A DNA stretch of 64,000 nt from Elymus sibiricus (GCA_039707655.1 CM077665.1:289978205-290042204); one strand, 5' to 3'. Positions 21,151 to 34,400 are shown, numbered from the stretch's first letter. The notes: generated by a model not told the origin, from the letters alone. Numbers and translations are program-made.

Positions 21151-22557
21151 TCTATGGCCGATTCTGGCTTCCTTCCGAAGTATTCGGAATTTTACCCATA
21201 GCGGAGCCAAACTTGGTATAGGCTATACCTTGACTGAAGATATTCCGATGGTCGCGCACATCGCTTGTCTTGTGTTGGTCTGATCATTGTTGCTGTAAAG
21301 GTTGCACAACTGGTGCAGACTTCATGTCGTTAATTACTTCAGAATACCCTTTGCATTCAACCCAGGTGTTGCCGATAATAAGCAGTTGACAGATAATTCC
21401 ATTTGGTTCAACTGAGCTTCCAAGCATGTGAAGTTCTCATTGATTCTGGCAACCACAAACTTATCCATATTCCTTGCAGACCTTGTTCAAGTGCCCAGAA
21501 AACTTTGTGTTTGTACCGGTGAACTTCAAAATATGCTTTGAAATTTGTACCAATGTACCGGAGATTTGTTGCTGCTTTTGGCTCATTCTCATTCTTGAAA
21601 TATGTCCTCGGTGGGTGATAAATGATTCTTGGGTCCACTGAGAAAAGACTCATGGTTCACCCCACTGACGGAAATAATCCATGTATCGAGGACGGAATCA
21701 TTTGTCCCTACTGGTGGTTATTCTTGGTAGCTCATTTGACTGCTCCTCGGGTATGAACGGTTCTGAGGCCAACTCTGTCAGGTATATTCTGGCCTTGTCT
21801 ATTGTACACGGATTCTACTTCTGACCCATTCTTCATTCTTGACAGATCCGGTGGTAATGTTCTGAATATCAGGTAGTTGGCTGGATAGGACTCCAGCTGA
21901 ATTGGGATTATTGGGTATTATCCCGGTTGCATTCTGATCTTCTTGACGGCACTTGCGGATGGATCCAGTCGGAGCGAAGAAACGGAACCGACAAAATTAA
22001 CAGAAACCGCGAAAAACAAGGAAGCAAATAAAGCTCAAATTTTGCAGACGTTACACATGTGGCCAGGGATCCACTACTATAACTATTATAGCCCACTCGA
22101 TGCACCTCTAAGGATTTAGAAGCGAAACGACACAATGCTCCTGGTAGCACTGGTGTCAAGCTCCTACTACTTCCTTAGAGAACATCACACTCGCTGCAGG
22201 ACCATAGCCAAAGTGGCTTGGTCAACGATCCTAGGGTTATCGGGGAAAGATGGAATTTATAGGTGTTTCCCAAAGGAAACTACGGTAAGAAGAGAAATGC
22301 CATGGCTAGCAAGCAGGGTAAGGATATCTGGTTTACCTAGGGGTTTCAGGGCTCACGGGTCGTTGTCGGGTGCGAACATTTCACACCGGAGCCAAAAGCC
22401 AGGAGAGTTGGGGTTTGATGGAGCCAAAACCTATGGGGTTGCCTTATGATCAATAGTAGCCGTGCCTGTCTGGCAAAGATGACTGAAATCCATCTAGGCT
22501 TTCTGGTGAGCACAAGGCAATGAAGTCTGGCTAGGGTAACCTATGCCCAGCCTGGCT

Positions 22558-22569
22558 GCTCTGATACCA
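22558..22569 (-). other. X primer binding site
   Basis: The minus strand reads TGGTATCAGAGC, complementary to the 3' end of initiator Met-tRNA, five bases after the end of LTR-B. Confidence 0.85.
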
Positions 22570-24391
22570 TCCGTTGTGGCGCCCCGCCTGATTACCACTG
22601 TAGCCAGACGGTCGCCATGCATACAAGCCCAGGAAATCACTCTGGCATGCGCGTTTACAACAAGTATCATGAACACAAGCATTTCTATAAATGGATATAT
22701 CAGTCTTACAAGATATATTACAAGACAGATGGCAGCGAAAAAGCTCTATCTAAGGCAGCATGGTCTTGGTGCGGCTCCAATCCACAGGGATCTGACTGGG
22801 TTACTCTCCTAACCCGCGAACACTCCGGCTCCTCGACGACGGACGACGGATCCTTATGTGAACCTGGCCATGTTAAAGGCCGCCGAGTACTTTTGAATGT
22901 ACTCGCAAGCAAACCAACTAACATATACACCAAGCAAAGCAATCCATGGCATTCAAGCTAGCATTTGTTATTAGAGCTATATTAATCATCATGACATAGC
23001 ATACCTGTAGCAATATTAATTATCATGTTGTAACAGGATTATCCAGTGTGATACTACTAGAGTAAAGTAAAGCATGGCAAGTAAATAATCCATACTCCGA
23101 ACATTCTCAGGATCCAATCCAACTCTTAACCAGATCCAAATTACTCCCTTACGGGTTGTCCCACAACCCTCGGAATGCTCACGAGTCATCGAGTACTTCT
23201 GATCATAGGACAAGTTCTTCCATCATTGTTATCATTACTACGGTTGACCACCTACTGAGGCCTGGACGGACTGTCCAATACCATGGACGCGGCTATTCGA
23301 ATAGAGTTTACACTCTGCAAAGGTTGCGCACTTTACCCACACGATGGAGCACCTGGCCTCGTAATCCCATTCGGGTGGACCAGCGTTGCTCCAACGAAAC
23401 TCGCCTGACCCGTGACTCTCCCATCGTACCACCGACATTCATCCTCCCCTGGAGTCCTGCCCTGGGTGGCCCCTGTGTCACCTCGTGACACCTGCCACCG
23501 TCGTGGCCACACAAACTGTCCCAAACGGGGACTCCCGGGATAAACAATCAACTGGGCACACAAGGTTATCGCCGCCTACCGTGCCAGGGTAGCGCGCGCG
23601 CATAACCTTCCCTGTCTGGAGGTACCGGTGAAAGAGCACGCGATCAGACCAAGTCAAGGCCGTCCCATACCGGCAAATGTGGCTGCATGGATAAGCCCGG
23701 ACAGGTGACTCTAGATCAACCAACTAAGTTTAGCTTTAGCAACATTTAACAAGCATGGTTATCTCTCACGACAACTTGAGATGGCAGCTACTATACATTT
23801 AAATAAATTACTTTAAATTATCACATAGCAAACTATGTAAGTAATGTAAACCGTAAGTGCAATCTAGGAGAAGTTTAATTATTTCTATTACAGGCATAAT
23901 CATTAATTAAACACGCAAGAATAACACAGAGCAATTCTTTAGGGCATATATCAGATGGTCGGCTTGCCTGGGGGTGAAGGATACTCCAGGAAGAAGTGCG
24001 GAGAGTCCGCGGAAAGGATCATCGGAAACCGTTCTCTCTCGGAGGGCTGATAGAAGGGCAAGGGCAAAATGGTCATTTTCAGAATGTGTAAACATTATGA
24101 ACATGACCTCATCAGAACGGGCTCGACGCATTGAAGACGTGAGCATTGGTTTCACCTGAATCGGAGTCTCGGTTAAAAAGATATAGCCGTTTGAAGTATA
24201 GGGACCAATCTGTAATATAGTACTCATAGACAGGCCCCTGGCGGCTTAAACCGAAGGCGTACTGGGCAGCTTACGTTTCTTGAAAAGGAAAGCGCACTTT
24301 CAGTCGTAGTGTACCAGAAATACGCCTTCCAATTTCTGAAAACGTACTTTGAGAAAATGCGCTTCCACTTAAAATACCACGGGCTCGGTCG

Positions 24392-24808
24392 TCAGCCACT
24401 GTACCCCTTCGCCGGGTCGCTTACATGAGGGACCCGCGTGGTCTTCTCTCTCCTCCCCTGCCTCCTTCTTTTCCAACGCGCTTGGAGGCAGAGGAGGGCT
24501 CGGCCGCCGGTCGAAGCAGGCGCCTGGCACCGCGGAAGGGCCGGCCGGCGAGCGTACTGGCCCCGCCCGACCTCACCGCGCCCGTGGGTGGCCTCCAGGC
24601 GGCTCGGGGCGGCCTGGTTCAGGGGCGCCGCGGCTCGGCACTCCGGCCGGCACGGCAGAGGAAGGGAGGCACCGGCGGGGCTTCCTGGCGGAGCTAGGGA
24701 GCGGCAGCAGTGAGCGGTCGACGAGGGGGAAGCAGGGGCACCAAACGAAGGGAAGGGAGAGGCCACAGGCAGGGGCCGGCCAAGGGAACGGCGACGGCCT
24801 TCGGCCAT
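24392..24808 (-). other. Open frame inside X LTR-B promoter leader
   Basis: 138 codons from ATG 24808, the counterpart of the frame at 17930 in LTR-A. The stop TGA here corresponds to a TTA in LTR-A, so the two copies disagree on length. It is a low-complexity Pro/Ala/Arg-rich sequence with no domain recognised. Confidence 0.35.
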
Positions 24809-24895
24809 TGGGGAGAGGAGGAGCTCCTGGAGCTCGGGGAGGGGTGAGGAGGCAAGAGGAGAGGTTGGTGGTTGCGAGGGAGGGCTCAGGCCGAG

Positions 24896-24904
24896 CTTAA
24901 ATAG
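24896..24904 (-). promoter_or_regulatory. TATA box in X LTR-B
   Basis: The same GGCTATTTAAGCTCGG context as in LTR-A. As the 5' LTR copy, this would be the promoter driving the X transcript. Confidence 0.65.
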
Positions 24905-26449
24905 CCGCGGGGAGGGCCTCTCGACGTTGGCCAGAGCTTTGGGACGCCGATGCCGTGGCCGCGCTCGGGCGGAGCACCTCCTATCGGCACACCCAGCCAG
25001 GGAGCTAGGGGACGAGGCGGATCAGAGGAGCAGGCGACGTGGGCGAGCAAGGGGAGCTGGGCGGCGAGCTGAGGACAGCCAGAGGGGACCGGACGGCGCC
25101 TGTTGCCACAGTTCGCGCTGGCTGCCGACTAAAGTCGTGGTCACTACCGGCACCACGCGTCCAAGACACTGGATGGCTCTAGGACCCTGTCAAACATGCT
25201 GCTCACTGGTTGTAGAGATGACCCGTGAGAGTTTGGATGGAAGTGGAGGCAAAGAATGACTGATTTGAGCTGACATCCAATCTGAACAGAAGGTGTTTGT
25301 CATATGGTGTGGCGACCACAGTAGTGATCTTGACCTGATCTTTGGCATGGAGTAGCCATCCACTAAGGTGGATATGATGCCAAAGTTTCAACACAAATGG
25401 ACCAGTATAGATGGTACTTCCTTTGTAACCATGTACTCTGGCCAGAAATGGAGATGATGATGCTGGGGAAAAATGGCTACATTGATTTGGCTCAAATTTG
25501 GCGGAGACAGGTTATCTGAACATATGAAGCCACTGTAAAAGTTTCATATCATTTATGTACACCAAAATGGTACTTCCCTCACAGAGCTTCCAAATGGACG
25601 GAAACTTAGGAAAATTGCTGTGGAAGAATGGATAGATTAATTGAGCTGGTTTTTGGTTTCCATGAGTGATTTATCAATGTTAATCACCATGAAAAATTTC
25701 AGCTCAAATAGATCAAGGGTTCAAGCACTTCCTTTGCAATTTGCCCAACTGGACAGAATTTGCAAATTGATGTTATGCTCAAAATTTAAACTATGGAACT
25801 TGGGTTCTTGATGGAATGGTGAAGATATGGATAGGAGAAGCTCCACAAATTATTTGGGATTTTTCCTGGCTACCAAAATGGTAGTTCCTTTAGAAACTGC
25901 CCAAAATGCAATATTGGCATAAAATTGGAAAATGCAATTTATCCTATTTAATTATGGCCAATATTTTTATGGGAGCTCAATATGATCACAAATAATATTT
26001 CCACAAGTTTTCATGAACTTTGGAGATGGATAGATATTTTCCTGGATTTAATTCCTTTAACTGGCAGAAAAAGGAATTGATTATAAATGAAAAATATTGC
26101 AAATGACTTGGCAATATTTTTACATATCCAGGGTTTATAGAGGTGGGATGATCACTGGGAAAGGTTTGGGAGGCAGAAGATCAAAGGAAATTGGGGTTCC
26201 TTTGTAACTGAAAGGATTAGGGTTTCCCTTCCGGTGATTCGGAAGGCATGGTTTCGATGGCAAAGTCTGGAGATTGATCTTGGGTGGCAAGGTTGGACTG
26301 GAGAGAATCTCTGGTTGGATAGAGAAGGCAAGGCTAGATGACCATCTTCACATACCCAAGAGCTAGAGAAATCCGATAAAACCGAGAAAAAAGACGGGAG
26401 TCAAATCCCGCAAAGGAAAAAAACAGGGAGCGAAAACCAGGGTGTTACA

Positions 26450-26724
26450 AACCTACCCCCCTTAAGAAAATCTCGTCCTCGAGATTTCCGGGCTTACCTC
26501 CCGGGGAAGGGGGACTTACCTGTGTGCGACTTGGATCCATCAGTTGTCCTTTCTTCGTTGGTTCACTGACCCCTTTAACTGCCTCTTCTCATGGACCATG
26601 TGTTGTCTTTTCACACAGTTTCCTTGAATCCTTCTCTTTCTGGTCAGGTGTACCTTTTTGTCCTGGTAGTGGTATTGCTGGGTGGGGTAGCGGGTAATAC
26701 CAACAGACGGCTCGGTTTCCATGG
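26450..26724 (-). repeat. Second partial X internal end
   Basis: It repeats 19576-19850 (polypurine stretch, CTCGTCCTCGAGATTTCC, then onward) immediately outside LTR-B, then stops inside TTTCCATGGCC where Y2 sequence begins. Confidence 0.85.
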
Positions 26725-29012
26725 CCCCGGAAGGCATCCCCTCTTTTGTCTTCAACATTATCGGTATATCTTACTTAGAGCTATATTTTTATTCGTCACA
26801 TAATATGTGCTTTGCTTGGATCATCATTATATTTTGTTATTTCCTGTTAGGTGTTATTTATAATCTTGTTTTTCAATAAAAAGTTCCAAGAATTGCTTTT
26901 AGGATGGTTGAATTGCATGTTTGATGTGTGTTGTGTAAAAACAGAAACTTTTGCTGTAGTGTTTGAATTTTCATATTTTACTGGAACCTGGAAAGTTTCT
27001 GAAATGTTTACACAGTATTGTCATATAAATTATTTAGCTTGTCCAAAATTTTCATAATTGTTTGAGTTACAGAAGTACGCTGGTTTAATAGATTGCTACA
27101 GACTGTTCTGTTTGGACAGATTGCTGTCATAGTTTTGTTATCTACTTATCTTATAGTTTCCATAGCCTATATTGGTAGATATAAATTGTGGAAATGATAG
27201 TAAACAGTAGATTATGTTTGAAATTATTATGCAACTTGTCTTGGCAGTACATAAAGAGTTGATTTATTATTATGTGCACTAACCTATCTCACGAGTTCTT
27301 TTGAAGTTTTCTGTGGATGAAGTTTTTGAGAGTAGGTGAAACCGGGATATGAGAGGATTGAACGAGATACAAAAGCTAAAGCTTGGGGATGCCCAAGGCA
27401 ACCCAAGTAAATATTTCAAGAAGTCTCAAGTATCTAAGCTTGGGGATGCTACGCATCCCACCTCTCTTCGTCAACTATCGGTTAGCCTATGTTGAGCATA
27501 AATATTTATTCCTTAAATTGATGCGTGCTATTTTTGGAGTTCTATTTTTGTTTAGTTTGCTGTTTGACTAAAATACTCAGATCTGAAAATCTTGATTGAG
27601 GGAGAGAGAGTCCTCACATAGCTACTTAATTGTTTGACTACTCATTGATCTTCGCTTATATCTTTTTGGAGAAGCTTGTCATTTACTTTTGTGCTTCACT
27701 TATATCCTATGAGTAAATTGTTGAATGAATTGAATACCATGAAGTTGAAATTATATGTTCATATCATGCCTAATAGTAGCTTCACTTTGGGTTTAGAAAG
27801 TGAAATCTTTTGAAGCTTGACAATCACAATATTGGTCATACAAGCAATTCGTGAATGATTAGTATAAGGAAGAGAACTTGCACATACAAATATATTATCT
27901 TGGACATCTTCTATGATTGTGAATACCCATTAATTATTTTCAAACTTGAGCAAATTAGTTGAAGTTGCACAAGGAAGACAACGTAATGAGTTATGGTTGT
28001 GTATATTTGCATAGAAGTTATATTGTTATGGATGCTCCAACATGTGGTGTTTGCTTAGGATCTTTTGCTAGCCAAAAATTCGTACTAAGTAGAGATACTA
28101 CTTGTGCATCCAAAAACCCTTAAACCCAGTTTATAGCCGTGAGTGTCCATCATACCTACCTATGGATTGAATAAGATCCTTCAAGTAAGTTGTCATCGGT
28201 GCAAAAAGGCAATAAAAATTACTTCTAAATGTGTTTGATCATTTAGTGTAAGAGAAAATTGAGCGTTGTACGAACTTGTGATGGCAAAGTAATAAAAGCG
28301 ACAGACTGCATAATAAAGGTTGCTATCATAAGGGGCAGTATAACGTGACGTTCTTTTTCATTAAGGGATTGTGCATACAAAACCAAAAAGCGCATGACAA
28401 CTTCTGCTTCCCTCTGCGAAGGCCCTATCTTTTACCTTTTAGTACTTACTTTTATGTAAGATTCAATAGTATGCACTCTCATTTCAACCTCAATTATTAT
28501 CTAGTTGGCAAGCATCATGTGGTGGGGAAAGATCTAAGCACATATGGCCAGTCAAATATATTTGATCATGACTTATTATTGTTGACAATTATCTCTATGA
28601 TAAATGAGTTGGGAGGCGAAACATTAAGCCCCTATCTTTCTCTGTGTTCGATAGATGCCATTTGTTCTAAAAATATGCTTTGAGTACTAGCAATCATAGA
28701 AGACTATATGATGATTGAGTATGTGGAGCTCTTACTTAGACTTTTTGAGAATAAGTTGAATTGCAATTGTTTGGTGACTAAGAACATAGGTTGTTAAGAT
28801 TCAAGAGAATTCATTGTTTGAACCATGACATGTGAATTGATTGCTCTATCATGATGATTTTTATGAGAAAAAGTTGCTGGTTATGATGCTAGAAAATTGA
28901 CTAAAATTATCAATGATCAAACTTATATATTATGCTAGCATTCACACTTCATAAATTAGTTCTTTTGTCATTTACCTACTCGAGGACGAGCGGGAATTAA
29001 GCTTGGGGATGC
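26725..29012 (+). repeat. Y2 upstream partial internal region
   Basis: It aligns with 32270-34552, including the opening CCCCGGAAGGCATCCCC, the AAGCTTGGGGATGC motifs and the terminal polypurine tract. No coding frame is sustained; short AT-rich frames are not shared intact with the other copy. Confidence 0.85.
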
Positions 29013-30643
29013 TGGTACGTCTCCAACATATCGATAATTTATGAAGTATTCATGCCATGATTGCCTATGTTTACAATACTTTCATATGGTTTTGATGCAC
29101 TTTGCATGATTTATTTAGAACTAACCCGGACTGACGCTGTTTTCAGCAGAACTACTGTGGTGTTGTTTTTTGTGCAGAAATCAAAGTTCTCCAAATGCAA
29201 CGAAACTTTTTGACGATTTTTTAGGAACAAAATAGGCATTAGAAGCTTCGTTGGAGGGCCATAAGAGCCACGAGGTAGGCACAACCTAACAGGGCGCGCC
29301 AGGCCCCTCCGGCGCGCACTGGTGTCTTGTGGTCCACTCGTGGCCCATCTTCTCATGAAACCGATGCCCCAAAATCCTATATATATTCAAAAATACCTAG
29401 AAATAACCCTAGATGAGAAGTTCAGCTGCCGCAACTCTCTGTATCGATGAAAGACCAATCTGGAGGCGTTGCATTACCTTGCTGGAGAGGGTAGATCATC
29501 TCCGGTGGCCATCTTAATCATCCCGGCAGAGGCCAAGACAAGGAGGGAGTAGTCCACCCTCGGGGCTGACGGTTTGTACCAGTAGCAATGTGTTAAATCT
29601 CTCTCTCTCTCTCGTGTTCTTAAGATGGCACAATCTTGATGTATCACGGGCTTTGTCATTATAGTCGGATCATATGGTGTTTTCCCCTCTCTATCATGTT
29701 GTGATGAATTGAGTTTTCCCTTTGAGATTTCTTTATTACTGGATTGAATACTTTTATGGATTTGAGAGCACATGATCTATGTCTTGGCACTCAACTCACG
29801 GATTCCCGAGGTGACATTGGGGTAATCTATACATAGGGGTTGATGCACGTTTTCGTCTTACTTTCTCCGGTAGAAATCTTGGGGCACTCTTTGAGGTTCT
29901 TTGTGTTGGATTGAGTATTATGAATCTGAAATTGTTTGATGCGTATCGTATAATTAACTCATGGATACTTGTGGTGACATTGGAGTATCTAGGTGACATT
30001 AGAGTTGGTTGATGCGTATCATATGGTGTTATTTTAGTACGAACTCTAGATAGATTGATCGGAAAGGATAACTTGGTGTTATTTTAGTATGAACTCTTGG
30101 ATAGATCGATCGGAAAGGATAGCTTTAAGGTGGTTTCGTACCCTACAAATAATTTCTTCTTATGTTCTCCGCTAGATAAGAACTTTGAAGTGATTCTTCG
30201 TTGCACGCTGAGGGGTGGTTATGTGATCCTATTATATTAGCATTGTTGAGAGATTGCACTAGCGAATGTACGGACCCTAGGCCTTGTTTTCAAGCATTTA
30301 TACACCGTTTCGCTCGCTGTTTTACACTTGCTACCTTGCTGTTTTTATATTTTCCGATTACAAAAATCAGTATCTACTATCATTACTACACTTGTAACAC
30401 CATCTCTTCGCCGAACTAGTGCACCTATACAATTTACCATTGTATTTGGTGTGTTGGGGACACAAGAGACTTTTTATTATTTGGTTGCAGGGTTGTTTGA
30501 GAGAGACCATCTTCATCCTACACCTCCCATGGATTGATAAACCTTAGCTCATCCACTTGAGGGAATATTGCTACTGTCCTACAAAACTCCATGCTTGGAG
30601 GCCCAACAAAGTCTACAAGAATAAAGTTGCATAGTAGACATCA
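29013..30643 (+). repeat. Y2 LTR 1
   Basis: 1631 bp, TGGTACGTCTCCAAC to GTAGACATCA. It is preceded by the polypurine tract AAGCTTGGGGATGC and followed by the PBS, so it served as 3' LTR of the left unit and 5' LTR of the right one. It contains a (TC)n microsatellite near 29596. Confidence 0.9.
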
Positions 30644-30653
30644 AGCTCTTTTC

Positions 30654-30673
30654 TGGCGCTGTTGCCAGGAAGG
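30654..30673 (+). other. Y2 primer binding site
   Basis: TGGCGCTGTTGCCAGGAAGG, ten bases after the LTR. It has two substitutions relative to the Y1 site. Confidence 0.75.
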
Positions 30674-30701
30674 TGAGTGCTTGAAGGTATATCTTTAGAT
30701 C

Positions 30702-31481
30702 TTGCAATTTAATCTTTTAGTTTATTGTTTTTCAATAGTTTGGTTTTATAAAAGAAAACTACAAAAAATGGAGTTTAGGTTGCATCATTCGTTTCGTCTT
30801 TATAATGTCTTTCGTGAAAATAAGGATTCAGAAAATTGTGCTCAATTGGTAGAGGAAGAAATTATGAAAATACTTAATGAGAATTCCTTGAATGATGAGC
30901 ATGATTGTAATGTTGCTAGTATGAATTCTCTGAATATCCATGATGCTAATGATATGCAAAACCAAAAGCTTGGGGATGCTATGTTTGATGAAGATGGTAT
31001 TTTTAGTCCCCCAAGTTTTGATGAGCGAATTTATTATGATGATGGCATGCCTCCTATCTATGATGATTATGATGATGACATGTATGCTATAAAGAGTCAT
31101 AGTAACCATGAAACTTGTCATCATGATTTTAATATTGAATGTGGTTATGTCAATCAAGTGTCTCATGACAGTTATTTTGTTGAGTTTGCTCCCACTACAA
31201 TCAATGAGAAGAAATATGCTTATGTGGATAGTAATAAAATTTCTATGCGTGTAGATCATGAAAAGAATGCTTTATGTTATAGTTATATTGTTGAATTTAT
31301 TCATGATGCTACTCAAAATTACTATGAGAGAGGAACATATGCTTTTACATATTGCAATAATATCAAGTTTCCTCTCTATGTGTTCAAAGTTTTGAAGTTA
31401 TACTTGTTTTGCGTTCCTATGCTAGTTGATTCTTGTTCCCATAAATTGTTTGCTCACAAAATCCCTATGCATTGGAAGTAG
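30702..31481 (+). CDS. Y-family acidic ORF of unknown function
   Basis: A 259-codon open frame directly after the PBS. The likely start is the internal ATG of MEFRLHHSF (30768), because the preceding 22 codons are hydrophobic leader. The protein is rich in Asp, Glu, His and Tyr (DERIYYDDGMPP, DDYDDDMYAI, ETCHHDFNIECG) and has a Cys-containing C-terminal hydrophobic run (PLYVFKVLKLYLFCVPML). No zinc knuckle or capsid motif is recognised, although its position is that of gag. Y1 keeps the same frame over about 240 codons with substitutions only. Function unknown; selection on the frame or recent origin would both fit. Confidence 0.6.
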   Translation: MQFNLLVYCFSIVWFYKRKLQKMEFRLHHSFRLYNVFRENKDSENCAQLVEEEIMKILNENSLNDEHDCNVASMNSLNIHDANDMQNQKLGDAMFDEDGIFSPPSFDERIYYDDGMPPIYDDYDDDMYAIKSHSNHETCHHDFNIECGYVNQVSHDSYFVEFAPTTINEKKYAYVDSNKISMRVDHEKNALCYSYIVEFIHDATQNYYERGTYAFTYCNNIKFPLYVFKVLKLYLFCVPMLVDSCSHKLFAHKIPMHWK

Positions 31482-34400
31482 GTTAGACTTAAATGTGCTT
31501 GTCATGAGATTCATGATGCTCTCTTGCATGTTTCAATTACTACTTTTTATGTGAGCATCATTGAAATCATCATGCCTAGCTAAAAGGCTTTAAAGAAAAG
31601 CGCTTGTATGGAGACAACCCAAAACTTTTCCTTTCTGTTTTTGTGTGGTCACATGATTAATCTACTGTATTAATCATGTTTTGTGTCTTTTATTTCAATA
31701 AAGTGCCAAGTAAAGCCTTTGGGATGACTCACAAGATGAGTAGAATGATGCTGAACCAAAACAGAAAATTTTGACTCCAGTACATGAATTTTCATTTTTT
31801 ACTGGAGCGTGATAATGATCTGAAATTTTTACACAGTGTTTATATACACATTATTCAGGTTTACTAATATGTCAGAATTTTTAGAGACAGGGAAGTATGG
31901 TTATACTACAGATCTTCACAGATAGTTCTGTTTTTGACAGATTCAGTTTTGCATGCATAGTTTGCTTGTTTTAGTGTTCCCATAGCTTATATTCAGTGAT
32001 ATAAATTATGTGAATGGTATAATACAGTAGGTATTATGTGTGAACAATTATGAATCTTGTCTTGACAGTACCTAAGTGAATGATCTTTATTTATTATACT
32101 AACCCATCTCACGAAGTTCCGTCAAGTTTTGTGTGATTGAAGTTTTCAAGTTTTGGGTGAGACACCGATATGAGGATAATAAAGAGTGACAAGAACCTAA
32201 GACTAGGGATGCCCAAGGCACACCCAAGGTAATATCCAAGGAAGACTCAAGCGCCTAAGCTTGGGGATGCCCCGGAAGGCATCCCCTCTTTTGTCTTCAA
32301 CATTATCGGTATATCTTACTTAGAGCTATATTTTTATTCGTCACATAATATGTGCTTTGCTTGGATCATCATTATATTTTGTTATTTCCTATTAGGTGTT
32401 ATTTATAATCTTGATTTTCAATAAAAAGTTCCAAGAATTCCTTTTAGGATGCTTGAATTGCATGTTTGATGTGTGCTGTGTAAAAAAAGAAACTTTTGCT
32501 GTAGTGTTTGAATTTTCACATTTTACTAGAACGTGGAAAATTTCTGAAATTTTTACACAGTATTGTCATATAAATTATTTAGCATGTCCTAAATTGTTAT
32601 AAATTTTGAGTTACAGAAGTACACTAGTTTAAGAGATTGCTACAGACTGTTCTGTTTGGACAGATTGCTGTCATAGTTTTGTTATCTACTTATCGTATAG
32701 TTTCCATAGCCTATATTGGTAGATATAAATTGTGGAAATGATAGTAAACAGTAGATGATGTTTGAAATTATTATGCAACTTGTCTTGGCAGTATATAAAG
32801 AGTTGATTTATATTATGTGCACTAACCTATCTCACGAGTTCTTTTCTAGTTTTGTGTGGATGAAGTTTTTGAGAATAGGTGAAACCGGGATATGAGAGGA
32901 TTGAACGAGATACAAAAGCTAAAGCTTGGGGATACCCAAGGCACCCCAAGTAAATATTTCAAGAAGTCTCAAGAATCTAAGCTTGGGGATGCTCCGCATC
33001 CCACCACTCTTCGTCAACTATCTGTTAGCCTATGTAGAACATAAATTTTTATTCGTTCACTTGATGCATGCTTTTCTTGGATTTCTATTTTTGTTTAGTT
33101 TGCTGTTTGAATAAAATACTCAGATCTGAAAATCTTTATTGAGAGAGAGAGTCCTCACATAGCTGCTTAATTGTTTGACTACTCATTGATCTTCACTTAT
33201 ATCTTTTTGGAGAAGCTTGTCATTTACTCTTGTGCTTCACTTATATCCTACGAGTAAATTGTTGAATGAATTGAATACCATGAAGTTGAAATTATATGTT
33301 CATGTCATGCCTAGTAGTATCTTCACTTTGGGTTTAGAAAGTGAAATCTTTTGAAGCTTGACAATCACAATATTGGTCATGCAAGCAATTCGTGAATGAT
33401 TAGTATAAGGAAGAGAACTTTCACATACAAATATATTATCTTGGACATCTTCTATGATTGTGAATACCCATTAATTATTTTCAAACATGAGAAAATTAGT
33501 TGAAGTTGGACAAGGAAGACAACGTAATGAGTTATGGTTGTGTATATTTGCATAGAAGTTATATTGTTATGGATCCTCCAACATGTGGTGTTTGCTTTGG
33601 ATCTTTTGCTAGCCAAAAATTCGTACTAAGTAGAGATACTACTTGTGATCCAAAAACCCTTAAACCCAATTTATTACCATGAGTGTCCATCATACCTACC
33701 TATGGATTGAGTAAGATCCTTCAAGTAAGTTGTCATCGGTGCAAAAAGGCAATAAAAATTACTTAAAAATGTGTTTGATCATTTAGTGTAAGAGAAAATT
33801 GAGCGTTGTACGAACTTGTGATGGCAAAGTAATAAAAGCGACGGACAGCATAATAAAGGTTGCTATCATAAGGGGCAATATAACGTGACGTTCTTTTGCA
33901 TTAAGGGATTGTGCAAACAAAACCAAAAAGCGCATGACAACCTCGGCTTCCCTCTGCGAAGGGCCTATCTTTTACCTTTTAGTATTTACTTTTATGCAAG
34001 ATTCAATAGTATGCACTCTCATTTCAACCTCAATTATTCTCTAGTTGGCAAGCATCATGTGGTGGGGAAAGATCTAGGTACATATGGCCAGTCAAATATA
34101 TTTGATCATGACTTATTAGTGTTGACAATTATCTCTATGATAAATGAGTTGGGAGGCGAACATTAAGCCCCTATCTTTCTCTGTGTTCGATGGATGCCAT
34201 TTGTTCTAAAAATATGCTTTGAGTACTAGCAATCATAGAAGACTATATGATGATTGAGTATGTGGATCTCTTACTTAGACTTTGTTTAGAAAAAGTTGAA
34301 TTGCAATTGTTTTTTGACTAAGTACATAGGTTGTTAAGTTTTAAGAGAATTCATTGTTTGAACCATGACATGTGAATTGATTGCTCTATCATGATGATTT

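Larger units (their letters stand above)
19576..22574 (-). repeat. X internal region, non-coding
   Basis: Three kilobases without a coding frame above background. On the minus strand it runs from the PBS (22569-22558) to a short polypurine stretch beside LTR-A (TAGGGGGTTAGGTT, 19589-19576). It contains a degenerate tandem repeat at 20837-21150. No gag zinc knuckle, protease or RT motif was found in any frame, which supports the non-autonomous reading. Confidence 0.75.
22575..26449 (-). repeat. X LTR-B (5' LTR)
   Basis: 3875 bp, TGTAACACC...GCGCCACA on the minus strand, matching LTR-A end to end. It is followed on the minus strand by the PBS, so it acts as the 5' LTR of the 15694-26449 unit; the sequence beyond it shows it was also the 3' LTR of a further unit. 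Confidence 0.85.
15694..26724 (-). mobile_element. X: LARD-like non-autonomous LTR retrotransposon, LTR-internal-LTR-internal
   Basis: Two near-identical 3.88-kb repeats (15694-19575, 22575-26449) start on the minus strand TGTAACACCCTGG and end GGGGCGCCACA. Between them is a 3.0-kb region with a PBS next to the right copy and a polypurine stretch next to the left copy, so the element reads on the minus strand. No gag or pol frame exists. Very long LTRs with a short non-coding interior fit the LARD class. After the right LTR, 275 bp of the same internal end (26450-26724) recur, so the array once held at least part of a further unit. Confidence 0.8.

Noticed and set aside
22558..22569. Possible tRNA gene from TGGTATCAGAGC
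   Set aside because: Only the 3'-end complement is present; it is a primer binding site next to an LTR, as is the one at 41938-41949.
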